From assembly GCA_900316505.1 (NCBI GenBank), contig ONDH01000005.1, forward strand, positions 1-48,052: a DNA stretch of 48,052 nucleotides, written 5' to 3'. The stretch comes from an uncultured Prevotellaceae bacterium. GTDB taxonomy: Bacteria > Bacteroidota > Bacteroidia > Bacteroidales > Bacteroidaceae. The notes beneath the pieces were generated by a model. It saw only the letters and a program-made list of their open reading frames with translations. It was not told where the DNA came from and did not search any database. Position numbers and translations under genes: made by a program. Every line of letters begins with the position of its first letter. Positions within the stretch are counted from its first letter, which is position 1. Positions 15,586 through 23,496 of the stretch are shown one piece after another.

Positions 15586-15995
15586 CACTGCTCGATACGC
15601 TCAATAAGAACGACCGCTTTGCCGCCAGCATCGGTGCTCAACTGACTGAAATCCGAGAAGGCTATGCCAAAGCGGAACTGACAGTAGCGGAACAGCATCT
15701 GAATGGTGCAGGTGTGTGTCAGGGAGGAGTCATCTACACTCTGGCAGACCTTGCCTTTGCAGGGGTAGGTAATTGTCACGGCATCCTCACCTTGGGCATC
15801 AACAACAGCATCACGTTTCTTAAGTCAGCACAAAAGGGTGACCGCCTCACGGCAGAATGCACCGAACTGCTTGACCACCACAAACTGCCCTACTGCGACA
15901 TCAAGGTGACCAATCAGCAGGGAGAACTCATTGCTGTGATGACAGGCCTTGCGTATAGGATGAAGAAGGATTTCCCCTTTGAGCAGCTGATGTAA
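15582..15995 (+). CDS. PaaI-like hotdog thioesterase
   Basis: 137 residues, single hotdog domain. The family motif HLNGAGVCQGGVIYTLADLAFA (about 39-60) contains the Asn and Gly positions and the Asp of PaaI-type thioesterases that hydrolyse aryl-CoA. The start at 15582 is fixed by the ATGA overlap with the ACT gene; the frame upstream to 15474 lies within that gene. It would release free aryl acid and CoA from arylacetyl-CoA and may relieve CoA trapping. Last gene of the operon; hairpins follow at 16005-16090. Confidence 0.88.
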   Translation: MTLLDTLNKNDRFAASIGAQLTEIREGYAKAELTVAEQHLNGAGVCQGGVIYTLADLAFAGVGNCHGILTLGINNSITFLKSAQKGDRLTAECTELLDHHKLPYCDIKVTNQQGELIAVMTGLAYRMKKDFPFEQLM

Positions 15996-16004
15996 AACAA
16001 CGAT

Positions 16005-16040
16005 TTGATAGCATTGACAGCTATTGTAGTCCCTATCAAA
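16005..16040 (+). terminator. Hairpin after the aryl-acid operon
   Basis: TTTGATAG (16005-16012) pairs with CTATCAAA (16033-16040) around a 20-base loop. No strong T tract follows, so termination here is uncertain. Confidence 0.3.
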
Positions 16041-16047
16041 TAAAGGA

Positions 16048-16090
16048 TTTCGGCACTTTTTTCGCACAAACGACGAAAAAAGTGCCGAAA
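16048..16090. terminator. Perfect 17-bp inverted repeat, likely terminator
   Basis: 16048-16064 (TTTCGGCACTTTTTTCG) is the exact reverse complement of 16074-16090, with a 9-base loop. It lies between the thioesterase stop and the tRNA-Phe promoter. The inner stem is A/T rich, so it may terminate transcription in either direction or act as an insulating hairpin. Confidence 0.5.
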
Positions 16091-16116
16091 TGTTTGGTCA
16101 GTAAGAAAAAAAGGCG

Positions 16117-16124
16117 TACCTTTG
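16117..16124 (+). promoter_or_regulatory. tRNA-Phe promoter, -7 box TACCTTTG
   Basis: TACCTTTG with TTTG at 16093-16096 as the -33 element, a 20-base spacing. It lies 22 bases before the tRNA. Confidence 0.75.
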
Positions 16125-16146
16125 CACTCGCTTAACAAAGCTAATT

Positions 16147-16219
16147 GGTGCCATAGCTCAGTTGGTAGAGCATCGGACTGAAAATCCGTGTGTCCCCGGT
16201 TCGAATCCTGGTGGTACCA
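16147..16219 (+). tRNA. tRNA-Phe (GAA)
   Basis: 73 bases. Acceptor stem GGTGCCA/TGGTACC; D arm GCTC-AGTTGGTA-GAGC; anticodon loop CTGAAAA with anticodon GAA; T arm with TTCGAAT; discriminator A. The 3' CCA is not encoded. The outermost anticodon-stem pair (T-T) and one T-stem position (C-T) do not pair, but all identity features are present. Confidence 0.93.
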
Positions 16220-16224
16220 CAAAA

Positions 16225-16268
16225 GAAGACTCTTGACAAGGAAACTTTGTCGAGAGTCTTCTTTTTGT
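16225..16268 (+). terminator. Intrinsic terminator after tRNA-Phe
   Basis: A long stem, GAAGACTCT ... AGAGTCTTC with an inner GACAA/TTGTC, is followed by TTTTT. It directly follows the tRNA and fits a strong Rho-independent terminator. Confidence 0.8.
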
Positions 16269-16352
16269 GCAGAATAACGGGTTTGAAATGCCGTAAAAAA
16301 AGTTTCTTGGAAAAAAAATTGGAAAAAACTTTTTCTTTCAAACTTTTATTCC

Positions 16353-16360
16353 TACTTTTG
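16353..16360 (+). promoter_or_regulatory. -7 promoter box TACTTTTG
   Basis: TACTTTTG 48 bases before the symporter start codon, preceded by T-rich sequence. Confidence 0.6.
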
Positions 16361-16408
16361 CAAACTATCTAAATCATACAATTATCAACTACAGCACAAT
16401 CTATCATT

Positions 16409-18361
16409 ATGAACACACAAATGAGCCTTACAGAGGCGTTGAGTCAAAGCGGACTGGAATCCATCGACTACGTCATCTTGTTCACATATCTCATCATGCT
16501 GGTCAGCCTCGGCGTCTTTCTTAGTTTCAACCGTGAAACGAAAAACACCAATGACTACTTTTTGGCAGGAAACACACTGACATGGTGGGCTGTCGGCGCG
16601 TCACTCATCGCCGCAAACATCTCAGCAGAGCAACTTATTGGTATGGCTGGTACGGCATATGCCGATGGTATTGCCATCGCTGCCTACGAAATCATGGCAG
16701 CCATCGCATTGCTGCTTATTGGAAAATTCTTATTGCCCATTATGATGGAACAACGGATATTCACCATGCCCCAGTTCCTGCGCAAACGCTATAATAGCGG
16801 TGTGGGACTCGCATTCTCCATTCTATGGTTGTTCCTCTACATCTTCATCAACCTGACCACTGTGGCATGGCTGGGCGCCCTCGCCATCGAACAGATCATG
16901 GGACTACAGGGGCTAATCATTGAAATGGGCTTTTTCCACATTTCTGCACGCATCATCATCATTATCGCCCTATTCACCATTGCCGGCCTCTATTCCATCC
17001 ATGGCGGCATGACGTCGGTAGCATGGACGGATGTGATGCAGGTGGTGTTCATCATTGGTGGTGGACTTGCCACAGCCTACTATGCTCTGTTAGCTGTAGC
17101 AGGCGATGACGGGAGCATCTCCGAAGGTTTCCAAAAACTCTGCAATTTTGCCATTGACCGTGAATATGCCAAAGATGACCACTTCCACCTCATCATCCAA
17201 GAAAGCCACAATGCTTCTGCTTATGATAATGTGCCGGGTATCGCTGCCATTGTTGGAGGTTTGTGGTTGACCAACCTTTGTTATTGGGGATTCAACCAAT
17301 ACATCACCCAGAAAGGCTTGGCCGCATACAGTATACATGAGGCACAAAAGGGCTTCTTGTTTGCCGGCATGCTGAAAATCCTCATGCCATTCATCGTGCT
17401 CATTCCAGGTATCTGTGCTTTCTACATCACACAATATGGCGACACGAATTTACAGGACACCATAAAGGTATCGGACGAAGCATACCCGTGGTTCATCAAG
17501 AACTTCATGCCTACAGGCATCAAGGGACTCTCATTCGTGGCACTTGCCGCCGCTGTCATCTCTTCGTTGGCATCCATGCTTAACAGCACGTCCACCATCT
17601 TCACCATCGACATCTACAGGAAATACATCAACCCCGAAGCCTCCGACAGAAAGCTCGTGGTCATGGGACGGACAGCGGCCATCCTCGCCTTGATTATCGC
17701 CCTCATCTCTGCAGCCCCACTGCTTGGAGAACTTGACCAAGCATTCCAATACATTCAAGAGTATTCAGCCTTCCTCTATCCAGGCATCGCCATCGTGTTC
17801 GGATTAGGCCTGTTGTGGAAACGGGCATCCGGAACCGCAGCCATATGGATAACCATTCTCACCTTACCGCTGGGCATCATCTTCAAGTTCATCTTCCCCA
17901 GCGTTCCTTTCCAGTTCCGTGCAGGATACGTCTTCATGATTCTACTCATACTGTTCGTCACCATCTCCTTGAACAGCAAGAAGGTTATACCAAGCCAAAG
18001 CATTCTAAAAGCGGCGCAAGACTTGATGAAAAGATGGGGATACATCATGGGAGGCGTTGCCATCGCCAGCGTTGTTGCAGCAACCATTGTCAGTTGCTCC
18101 ATGCTTTTGCTGCCATCAGATACCACGCCTGAGGACAATGTCTTTGCCTACCTTAACGACATCGGTTTCCAAGCTTTCTACTTCTTCGGATTCTTGGCTG
18201 GTGCATGTGCTCTTCTGTGCTTGTCCAACGCAAGAAGTCCATATCAGGATTCCAAGGCACTTCCCATCAACATGGCTCTATTCTCCACCACACGAGGATA
18301 CACCTATGGCGCCCTTTCTGTATGCATCGTTTCACTTATCATCTACATTATTCTTTGGTAA
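16409..18361 (+). CDS. Sodium:solute symporter (SSS family)
   Basis: 650 residues. About fourteen hydrophobic segments make it an inner-membrane transporter. SSS signatures are visible: NDYFLAGNTLTWWAVGASLIAANISAEQLIG near residues 49-76 and a long sodium-binding core with SFVALAAAVISSLASMLNSTSTIF near 372-395. The arrangement resembles SGLT-type sodium/sugar symporters, so the likely substrate is a sugar, but no neighbouring catabolic gene fixes it. It is monocistronic, with its own promoter and a hairpin downstream at 18439. Confidence 0.88.
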   Translation: MNTQMSLTEALSQSGLESIDYVILFTYLIMLVSLGVFLSFNRETKNTNDYFLAGNTLTWWAVGASLIAANISAEQLIGMAGTAYADGIAIAAYEIMAAIALLLIGKFLLPIMMEQRIFTMPQFLRKRYNSGVGLAFSILWLFLYIFINLTTVAWLGALAIEQIMGLQGLIIEMGFFHISARIIIIIALFTIAGLYSIHGGMTSVAWTDVMQVVFIIGGGLATAYYALLAVAGDDGSISEGFQKLCNFAIDREYAKDDHFHLIIQESHNASAYDNVPGIAAIVGGLWLTNLCYWGFNQYITQKGLAAYSIHEAQKGFLFAGMLKILMPFIVLIPGICAFYITQYGDTNLQDTIKVSDEAYPWFIKNFMPTGIKGLSFVALAAAVISSLASMLNSTSTIFTIDIYRKYINPEASDRKLVVMGRTAAILALIIALISAAPLLGELDQAFQYIQEYSAFLYPGIAIVFGLGLLWKRASGTAAIWITILTLPLGIIFKFIFPSVPFQFRAGYVFMILLILFVTISLNSKKVIPSQSILKAAQDLMKRWGYIMGGVAIASVVAATIVSCSMLLLPSDTTPEDNVFAYLNDIGFQAFYFFGFLAGACALLCLSNARSPYQDSKALPINMALFSTTRGYTYGALSVCIVSLIIYIILW

Positions 18362-18438
18362 GAGAATACAGAAAGAAAGTAGGCTGACATAGCCGGAAGA
18401 AAGGCTTAAACAAACGGCATTCCAAAAAATCATAAGAC

Positions 18439-18468
18439 GGGGGAGCGGAACCGAAGTTCCACTCCCCC
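18439..18468. terminator. Terminator hairpin between convergent genes
   Basis: GGGGGAG-C-GGAAC (18439-18451) pairs with GTTCC-A-CTCCCCC (18456-18468), closed by the tetraloop CGAA. It lies between the symporter (plus) and the MaoC gene (minus). T-rich sequence follows on the minus strand. Confidence 0.65.
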
Positions 18469-18507
18469 TATAACATCCCCTATATATAATATATATGTGT
18501 AGTCGTC

Positions 18508-18972
18508 TTATTCGAAGTAGTAGAGGAAAGTTGCCAATCCCTCAAGCGCCTGCTTCTTTTGGTTCTCAATCTCCAGCTTGAACTTGATTTGTGCCTTACA
18601 GATGCCGCGGATGTTGTTGATGTCGTGCAAGGAAGCCGTCAGGCGTACACGCTGTCCCGCAAGGACTGGCTGTCCGAACTTCATCTGATCCATACCATAA
18701 TTGACCAGCATCTTCACGTTGTTCACTTGAATAAGCTCCTGCCAGAGATGTGGCAGCAAAGAAAGTGTCAAGTACCCATGAGCAATAGTTGATTTGTAAG
18801 GACTTTCCACCTTAGCACGCTCTGGATCCACATGTATCCACTGATGATCGATGGTGGCATCAGCAAAAAGGTTGATGCGTTCCTGTGACACTTCAAGCCA
18901 CTCGCTCGTTCCTATCACCTCGCCCAGATGAGAGGCAAACTCATCGTATGAATTAACAATCAACTTTCCCAT
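18508..18972 (-). CDS. MaoC-like hotdog dehydratase
   Basis: 154 residues from the preferred start MGKLIVNSYDEF; the open frame to 19011 runs through the promoter. The hydratase-2 motif is visible as FADATIDHQWIHVDPERA (about 35-52), with the Asp and His that act in (R)-specific enoyl-CoA hydratases, then IAHGYLTLSLLP. MaoC proteins hydrate enoyl-CoA or related thioesters in the cytoplasm. It has its own promoter (19001-19008) and no metabolic partner nearby, so the substrate is unknown. Confidence 0.85.
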   Translation of the reverse strand: MGKLIVNSYDEFASHLGEVIGTSEWLEVSQERINLFADATIDHQWIHVDPERAKVESPYKSTIAHGYLTLSLLPHLWQELIQVNNVKMLVNYGMDQMKFGQPVLAGQRVRLTASLHDINNIRGICKAQIKFKLEIENQKKQALEGLATFLYYFE

Positions 18973-19000
18973 AGTTCTTATACACGTTTGATTTTGGGCA

Positions 19001-19008
19001 CAAAGGTA
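19001..19008 (-). promoter_or_regulatory. -7 promoter box (minus strand) for MaoC gene
   Basis: CAAAGGTA, read TACCTTTG on the minus strand, 28 bases before the start at 18972. Confidence 0.65.
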
Positions 19009-19081
19009 CACCTTTTTTTCATATCATCCAAGCTTTTCAGTACGTTTAGGACAAAAATAATTATTTTCGTACATAATGAAC

Positions 19082-19115
19082 AAAAAAGAGAGAACTGCAA
19101 GCAGCAATTCCCTCT
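19082..19115 (-). terminator. rplS intrinsic terminator
   Basis: On the minus strand a 12-bp stem with two G-U pairs (19104-19115 with 19087-19098) and a 5-base loop is followed by TTTTTT. It lies 28 bases after the rplS stop codon. Confidence 0.75.
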
Positions 19116-19143
19116 ATCTTTTGTAAGTTTGTAAAAAGGATTA

Positions 19144-19524
19144 TTAAGCCTCCTCCTTCTTTTTGCCGGAGAGCTTTTCCTTGATACGAGCCTTCTTACC
19201 TGTGAGTTTGCGAAGGTAATAAAGCTTAGCGCGACGTACCTTACCAACCTTGTTCAACTCGATAGAATCGATGTTGGGTGAATTGAGTGGGAAGATACGC
19301 TCAACACCTACGGTGCCAGACATCTTGCGAACAGTGAAGCGCTTCTTGTCCTCGTGACCAGCGATCTTGATGACAACACCGCGGTAGAGCTGGATACGCT
19401 CCTTTGTTCCCTCAATAATCTTGTAAGCTACTGTTACAGTGTCACCTGCCTTGAAATCAGGGAACTGCTTTGGCTCAGAAGTCTTCATTGCTTCCTCAGC
19501 CACTTTAATTAAATCTACTGCCAT
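19144..19524 (-). CDS. rplS: 50S ribosomal protein L19
   Basis: 126 residues, full length. The L19 core is clear: [29 protein letters not shown], then [18 protein letters not shown] and [19 protein letters not shown]. It has a lysine-rich tail. L19 lies at the 30S-50S interface. It is transcribed alone, not in the usual rpsP-rimM-trmD-rplS context, with a promoter at 19649-19656, a structured leader and a terminator at 19082. Confidence 0.97.
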   Translation of the reverse strand: MAVDLIKVAEEAMKTSEPKQFPDFKAGDTVTVAYKIIEGTKERIQLYRGVVIKIAGHEDKKRFTVRKMSGTVGVERIFPLNSPNIDSIELNKVGKVRRAKLYYLRKLTGKKARIKEKLSGKKKEEA

Positions 19525-19555
19525 GATGGTTTGATTTGATGATTAAAGAGTTACA

Positions 19556-19636
19556 GCGAAGCATTCTCCTTTTCAGAACATTGAAACCCTATGTCTCAAC
19601 TCCTTGGGCTCTCTCCCTATCAGACAGCGGCTTCGC
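19556..19636 (-). ncRNA. Candidate structured 5' leader of rplS
   Basis: On the minus strand GCTTCGC and GCGAAGC (plus 19630-19636 and 19556-19562) close an 81-base domain. Nested inside are TGTCT/AGACA (plus 19622-19626 with 19592-19596) and GGG/CCC (19615-19617 with 19606-19608). It lies between the rplS promoter and start codon. Ribosomal-protein leaders that bind their own product are well known, so autoregulation by L19 is a reasonable inference; the structure is hand-folded. Confidence 0.45.
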
Positions 19637-19648
19637 CAAAAACGGATG

Positions 19649-19656
19649 CAAAGGTA
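19649..19656 (-). promoter_or_regulatory. rplS promoter, -7 box
   Basis: CAAAGGTA, read TACCTTTG on the minus strand, about 125 bases before the rplS start. The region where a -33 element should lie is made of AATTAGG heptamers. Confidence 0.7.
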
Positions 19657-19662
19657 AGAAAT

Positions 19663-19695
19663 AATTAGGAATTAGGAATTAGGAATTAGGAATTA
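19663..19695. repeat. AATTAGG heptamer array at the rplS promoter
   Basis: Four exact tandem copies of AATTAGG plus AATTA. They occupy the -10 to -45 region of the minus-strand rplS promoter. No complementary second arm is visible nearby. Confidence 0.85.
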
Positions 19696-19874
19696 TTTGT
19701 TGAAAAAAGAGAAAAAAGCAGAAAGAGAGTGCTATTTGCCTTCCAAAGTTTCATTTGGGTAGCCACCTTTCCGTTGGTATCCATATCATTCTGCCAAATT
19801 CCTTCGTCGTCTAAGCCTATGAGGTATGCCTATCGGTGACGCGATGAAGTCATGAGAGAAGAGTCAATAATCTT

Positions 19875-19977
19875 GCTTCCACAACCTCAAAAGGGGTGAG
19901 ACTCTCACCTATACCATAGGTAAGACTCTGACGTGTACCACAGGTGAGAGTCTCACCCCTTTTGAGGTTGTGGAAGC
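19875..19977. repeat. Perfect 36-bp inverted repeat with 24-bp phased palindromes
   Basis: 19875-19910 and 19942-19977 are exact reverse complements over 36 bases, with a 31-base spacer. Within this the motif GGTNAGANTCTNACN occurs at 19895, 19919 and 19943, exactly 24 bases apart; the outer copies contain the palindromes GTGAGACTCTCAC and GTGAGAGTCTCAC. The stem is far longer than a terminator. It is intergenic, between the GH97 terminator and the rplS promoter. Confidence 0.85.
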
Positions 19978-20012
19978 ACCGTTGAGAATGTGATGAGGAA
20001 AAGCACAAAAGA

Positions 20013-20045
20013 AGAGCGGGCGTACCATTGTGGCGCACCCGCTCT
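20013..20045 (-). terminator. GH97 gene terminator
   Basis: AGAGCGGG and CCCGCTCT (20013-20020 and 20038-20045), with two more pairs inside, followed on the minus strand by TTCTTTTGTGCTTTT. It lies 18 bases after the GH97 stop. Confidence 0.65.
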
Positions 20046-20063
20046 ATCGTTGAGAGTATGCTA

Positions 20064-22001
20064 TTATTTGTTCACAATCACCAAACCACCATTCTTCGGG
20101 ATGGTCACTGTGATTTGTTTCTTAGCCTTGACGGTGCTGACGCTGCCATTGAGTTCGGCATCATCGCTATACACCTGCAGTTCCGTATTCTTTTCGAACA
20201 TGCTGAGGTCAATGTTCTTCTTCACCGTTTCGTTTTGAGCATTGACACCGACAATAAACCACTTGCTGCCTGTGCGACGAGCGATGATGGCGTACTTGCC
20301 GGGATAGCCGTCAATGAACTTCACCTCATCCCAAGTGGTGGGCACGTTCTTCATGAAGTCAATTGCCCATGCTGGAGCATCGGTAAGATTGTTAGGCGCG
20401 AGAGCAAAGTGCTGCACGGCACTCTGGAAGAGAACTGCCGTAGCAAGGGCATAGACATCAGAAGTGACGCGATGCGTACCACGCTTGTTGTTGGCATCAT
20501 AGAACTTGTTGAGGGCAGAACCACCAAAGTCCATCGAACCCACCGTATTGCGGATAAATGTGTGCAGTGTGGCATTATGAGCCTCTGCATCGCAAGCGCC
20601 TTGTCCGAAGTGGAGGTTCTCAGAAGCGAGCACAGCCTCGCTGGCAGCATAGTTGGGGTACATGCGTTCCCAACCACGTGGCAGGGTGCATCCGTGGAAG
20701 ATGCAGAGGATACCGAAGTCGTTGGCATCAGAAAGGATGTCTTCATAGAGTTGCATCATGTTCTGCTTGTCGCCACCGAAGAAATCGACTTTGATGCCTC
20801 GAATGCCCACACTCTTCATCCACGCCATCTCGGCACGACGCTCACGGCTCTTATCCATCTTGCCGAGAGGTGACTGAGGTGCATCGTTCCAAGAGCCATT
20901 AGAGTTATACCATAAGAACAGACCTACACCCTTGGTCTTACCATATGCAGCCAATTCTGCAATCTTCTCATAACCAATTTGCTTGTCCCAAAGGGCATCA
21001 ACGAGAACTGTCTGATAACCCATCGCTGCGGAGAAGTCGATGTAGCGCTTCTGTTCGTCGTAATTACAGCTGGCATCCATACCGATAATCCAGCTCCAAG
21101 AGCCCTTTCCATAGATATATTCCTGTGAAGCCTTGTACTTCTGAGACACGAGGTCGAAAGGCACGGTAGTTTCCACAATAGGAGCCAGTGTTGTACCCAA
21201 TGTGATGGTGCGCCAAGGAGTTTCGCAAGGCAGTGCCACCGATGCAGAAGTGGAACCCCAGCCATTGCACTCACCCTGCTGAGGGAAGCCAATCTTGTAG
21301 AGGCCATCTGTCACATTGAGCAGTCGGCTTGCCACATAACCGCCATCCACGCCTGTTTCGCTGATGAGCACCCAACCTTTGTCGCCCAGATGGAAAAGGC
21401 AAGGGAATGAATAGCCCTCACCATGACCGTTCTTACCCATCTTGTCATCATCGGTATAGGATGTCTCATAGCTGGGTGATGTACGTGCGAAACCACCCAT
21501 TGGACGAGATTGCGGGCACATAAATGTGGTTGTTCCTTCAGGCAGTTTGAAACCACTTGCCTCCTCGTTCACCACACACACCTTTGTGTCGCGCTGTGGC
21601 AAGATACGATAGCGGAAAGCCACGTCGCGGTTGCTCACACGGAAGATGACATCCATCACCTTTTTACCCTGCTTCTCGAAACTACATACAGCCTCAGTGG
21701 CTTCGTAATCGACGTGACTCTGTTTGATGTTGCGCAGGTCATAAGATTCCTTCACCGTCTTCACTTCACAACCAGCCAAGGTCAGATTTGTCGTGTAATT
21801 GCCCATGTTTGTATCCAAGCCCAGCGGTGAATTTTCAATAAAAACAGTGGTGCCCAGATTGACACGATAGGTGGCAATTCCGTTCTGGTCTTCCACCACC
21901 ACAGTCAATTTTCCGTCAGGACTTGTAAAAGACTTCTCAGTCGCCCATGCAGACGACCAAACGCTTGCCAACGCAAGCATTCCTAAAATAATTTTCTTCA
22001 T
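20064..22001 (-). CDS. Glycoside hydrolase family 97, retaining type
   Basis: 645 residues, with a signal peptide (MKKIILGMLALASVWSSAWA). The N-terminal beta-sandwich (about 22-280) includes SPDGKLTVVVED and SPLGLDTN; the (beta/alpha)8 barrel includes GIRGIKVDFFGGDKQNMMQLYED; a C-terminal beta domain follows. Asp406 in KVDFFGGDKQ takes the place of the nucleophile in the retaining GH97 branch, known for alpha-galactosidases; inverting members such as SusB use glutamates elsewhere. It is a periplasmic exo-glycosidase, probably an alpha-galactosidase. No SusC/SusD or regulator lies next to it. Confidence 0.9.
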   Translation of the reverse strand: MKKIILGMLALASVWSSAWATEKSFTSPDGKLTVVVEDQNGIATYRVNLGTTVFIENSPLGLDTNMGNYTTNLTLAGCEVKTVKESYDLRNIKQSHVDYEATEAVCSFEKQGKKVMDVIFRVSNRDVAFRYRILPQRDTKVCVVNEEASGFKLPEGTTTFMCPQSRPMGGFARTSPSYETSYTDDDKMGKNGHGEGYSFPCLFHLGDKGWVLISETGVDGGYVASRLLNVTDGLYKIGFPQQGECNGWGSTSASVALPCETPWRTITLGTTLAPIVETTVPFDLVSQKYKASQEYIYGKGSWSWIIGMDASCNYDEQKRYIDFSAAMGYQTVLVDALWDKQIGYEKIAELAAYGKTKGVGLFLWYNSNGSWNDAPQSPLGKMDKSRERRAEMAWMKSVGIRGIKVDFFGGDKQNMMQLYEDILSDANDFGILCIFHGCTLPRGWERMYPNYAASEAVLASENLHFGQGACDAEAHNATLHTFIRNTVGSMDFGGSALNKFYDANNKRGTHRVTSDVYALATAVLFQSAVQHFALAPNNLTDAPAWAIDFMKNVPTTWDEVKFIDGYPGKYAIIARRTGSKWFIVGVNAQNETVKKNIDLSMFEKNTELQVYSDDAELNGSVSTVKAKKQITVTIPKNGGLVIVNK

Positions 22002-22041
22002 ATTGTTTGGTATATAATTAGTTTGTTCTCATTCGAGGGTA

Positions 22042-22049
22042 CAAAGGTA
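22042..22049 (-). promoter_or_regulatory. -7 promoter box (minus strand) for GH97 gene
   Basis: CAAAGGTA, read TACCTTTG on the minus strand, 40 bases before the GH97 start codon at 22001. Confidence 0.65.
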
Positions 22050-22200
22050 AGCATTATCCACGAAACAAATTAGCAGGTTTGATACACATTCTTTCATATA
22101 TGTTACAACAGCACCCTAAAATCCGCCTCAAAACGCACTATTTGACACATCTCAAAACAAAAATGATACGGAGAAACAAACACAAATGCCGTTTTTTGTC

Positions 22201-22208
22201 TAACTTTG
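22201..22208 (+). promoter_or_regulatory. uxuA promoter, -7 box TAACTTTG
   Basis: TAACTTTG 28 bases before the uxuA start codon, preceded by a T run ending in TTTTTTGTC. Confidence 0.65.
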
Positions 22209-22236
22209 CACCAACAATATCATTAACCGAAACAAT

Positions 22237-23490
22237 ATGGAAAGAACATGGCGTTGGTTTGGCAAGAAGGACAAAATCACCCTTGCCCAACTGAAACAGA
22301 TTGGTGTGGAGGGCATCGTGACTGCTCTGCACGACGTACCTCTTGGTGAGGTGTGGACACGTGAGAAGATCCACGACTTGAAAACATACATTGAGAGTTA
22401 TGGCATGCGCTGGAGCGTGGTGGAGAGTCTGCCTGTGGTGGAGACTATCAAGTATGGCGGCCCTGACCGTGACCATCAGATTGAGGTGTATAAGGAGAGC
22501 CTGCGTAACCTCTCTGCGGAAGGCATCCACTGCATCTGCTACAACTTCATGCCTGTGCTCGACTGGGCACGCACCGACTTATTGCATGAGAACCCCAACG
22601 GTTCCACCAACCTCTATTTCAACTATGCCGAATTTGCTTACTTCGATATTTACATCTTGAAGCGTGAAGGCGCTCGTGAGGAGTGGGCAAAGTTTGAGTT
22701 CCCCGCAGGTGTGGGTGCTGGTCGCAACGTTTTGGCAGAATGCGACGAACTCGCCAAGACAATGACTCCCGAGAAAGACCACAAACTGGTGGAGACCATC
22801 ATCATTAAAACACAAGGCTTCGTGTCGGGCAACTTCAGCGAGAACGACGAGGCACCTATCCAAAAGTTCCGCGACTTCCTGGATCTCTACAAGGGTATTG
22901 ACAAGGCACAGCTTCGTGCCAACATGAAATACTTCCTCGAGGCCATCATGCCCACTTGCGAAGAATATGGCATGAACATGTGTGTACACCCTGACGACCC
23001 ACCTATTGAGGTACTGGGATTGCCACGCATCGTGCGCACCGAAGAGGACATCGAGTGGTTCCTCAACGCTGTGCCCAACAAGCACAACGGACTCACCTTC
23101 TGTGCCGGTTCTCTCTCTGCAGGTGCCTACAACAACGTGGTGGAGATGGCGAAGAAGTTTGCTTCACGCACCCATTTCGTACACTTGCGTTCTTGCCATA
23201 TCTTCCCCAACGGCGACTTCACGGAGGCATCTCACCTTGGAGGACGTGCAGACCTTATCGAACTGTGCCGCATCTTCGAGAAAGAGAATCCACAACTGCC
23301 CATGCGTGTGGATCATGGCATGACCTTCACTGACGAGCCTGGCGGCATTATGGACGAGAGTAATCACGGCCACAACTCTGGCTACACACTCCTTGGACGT
23401 ATGTTCGCGATGGGACAGGTGCAGGGCATCCTCGCCACTGTGGATAGAGAGTTAGGCATCGAGTATAAACAACCTGGATTCTTTGATTAG
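22237..23490 (+). CDS. uxuA: Mannonate dehydratase UxuA
   Basis: 417 residues. It dehydrates D-mannonate to 2-keto-3-deoxy-D-gluconate in hexuronate breakdown, in the cytoplasm, with a divalent metal. Family sequence is clear from the start (MERTWRWFGKKDKITL, VEGIVTALHDVPLGEVW) through YNFMPVLDWARTDL, CVHPDDPP and HLRSCHIFPNGDFTEASHLGG, to VDHGMTF and GHNSGYTLLGRM. The Cys and His residues in the latter motifs are candidate metal ligands. The uxuB-like gene follows after 201 bases that contain a MITE-like repeat. Confidence 0.95.
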   Translation: MERTWRWFGKKDKITLAQLKQIGVEGIVTALHDVPLGEVWTREKIHDLKTYIESYGMRWSVVESLPVVETIKYGGPDRDHQIEVYKESLRNLSAEGIHCICYNFMPVLDWARTDLLHENPNGSTNLYFNYAEFAYFDIYILKREGAREEWAKFEFPAGVGAGRNVLAECDELAKTMTPEKDHKLVETIIIKTQGFVSGNFSENDEAPIQKFRDFLDLYKGIDKAQLRANMKYFLEAIMPTCEEYGMNMCVHPDDPPIEVLGLPRIVRTEEDIEWFLNAVPNKHNGLTFCAGSLSAGAYNNVVEMAKKFASRTHFVHLRSCHIFPNGDFTEASHLGGRADLIELCRIFEKENPQLPMRVDHGMTFTDEPGGIMDESNHGHNSGYTLLGRMFAMGQVQGILATVDRELGIEYKQPGFFD

Positions 23491-23496
23491 AATATA

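Larger units (their letters stand above)
19525..20063. other. Long intergenic region between rplS and the GH97 gene
   Basis: 540 bases. From rplS outward it holds the rplS leader (19556-19636), the promoter (19649), the AATTAGG heptamers (19663-19695), a possible decayed coding stretch (about 19725-19825), a 36-bp inverted repeat (19875-19977) and the GH97 terminator (20013-20045). The possible remnant reads open on the minus strand as GLDDEGIWQNDMDTNGKVAT, but has no start and a stop just upstream, so it is not called a gene. Confidence 0.5.

Noticed and set aside
19725..19825. Possible pseudogene fragment reading GLDDEGIWQNDMDTNGKV on the minus strand
   Set aside because: No start, a stop directly upstream, and no family recognised; too short to call.
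20028..20873. 281-residue plus-strand ORF
   Set aside because: Antisense to the GH97 gene, no recognisable family.
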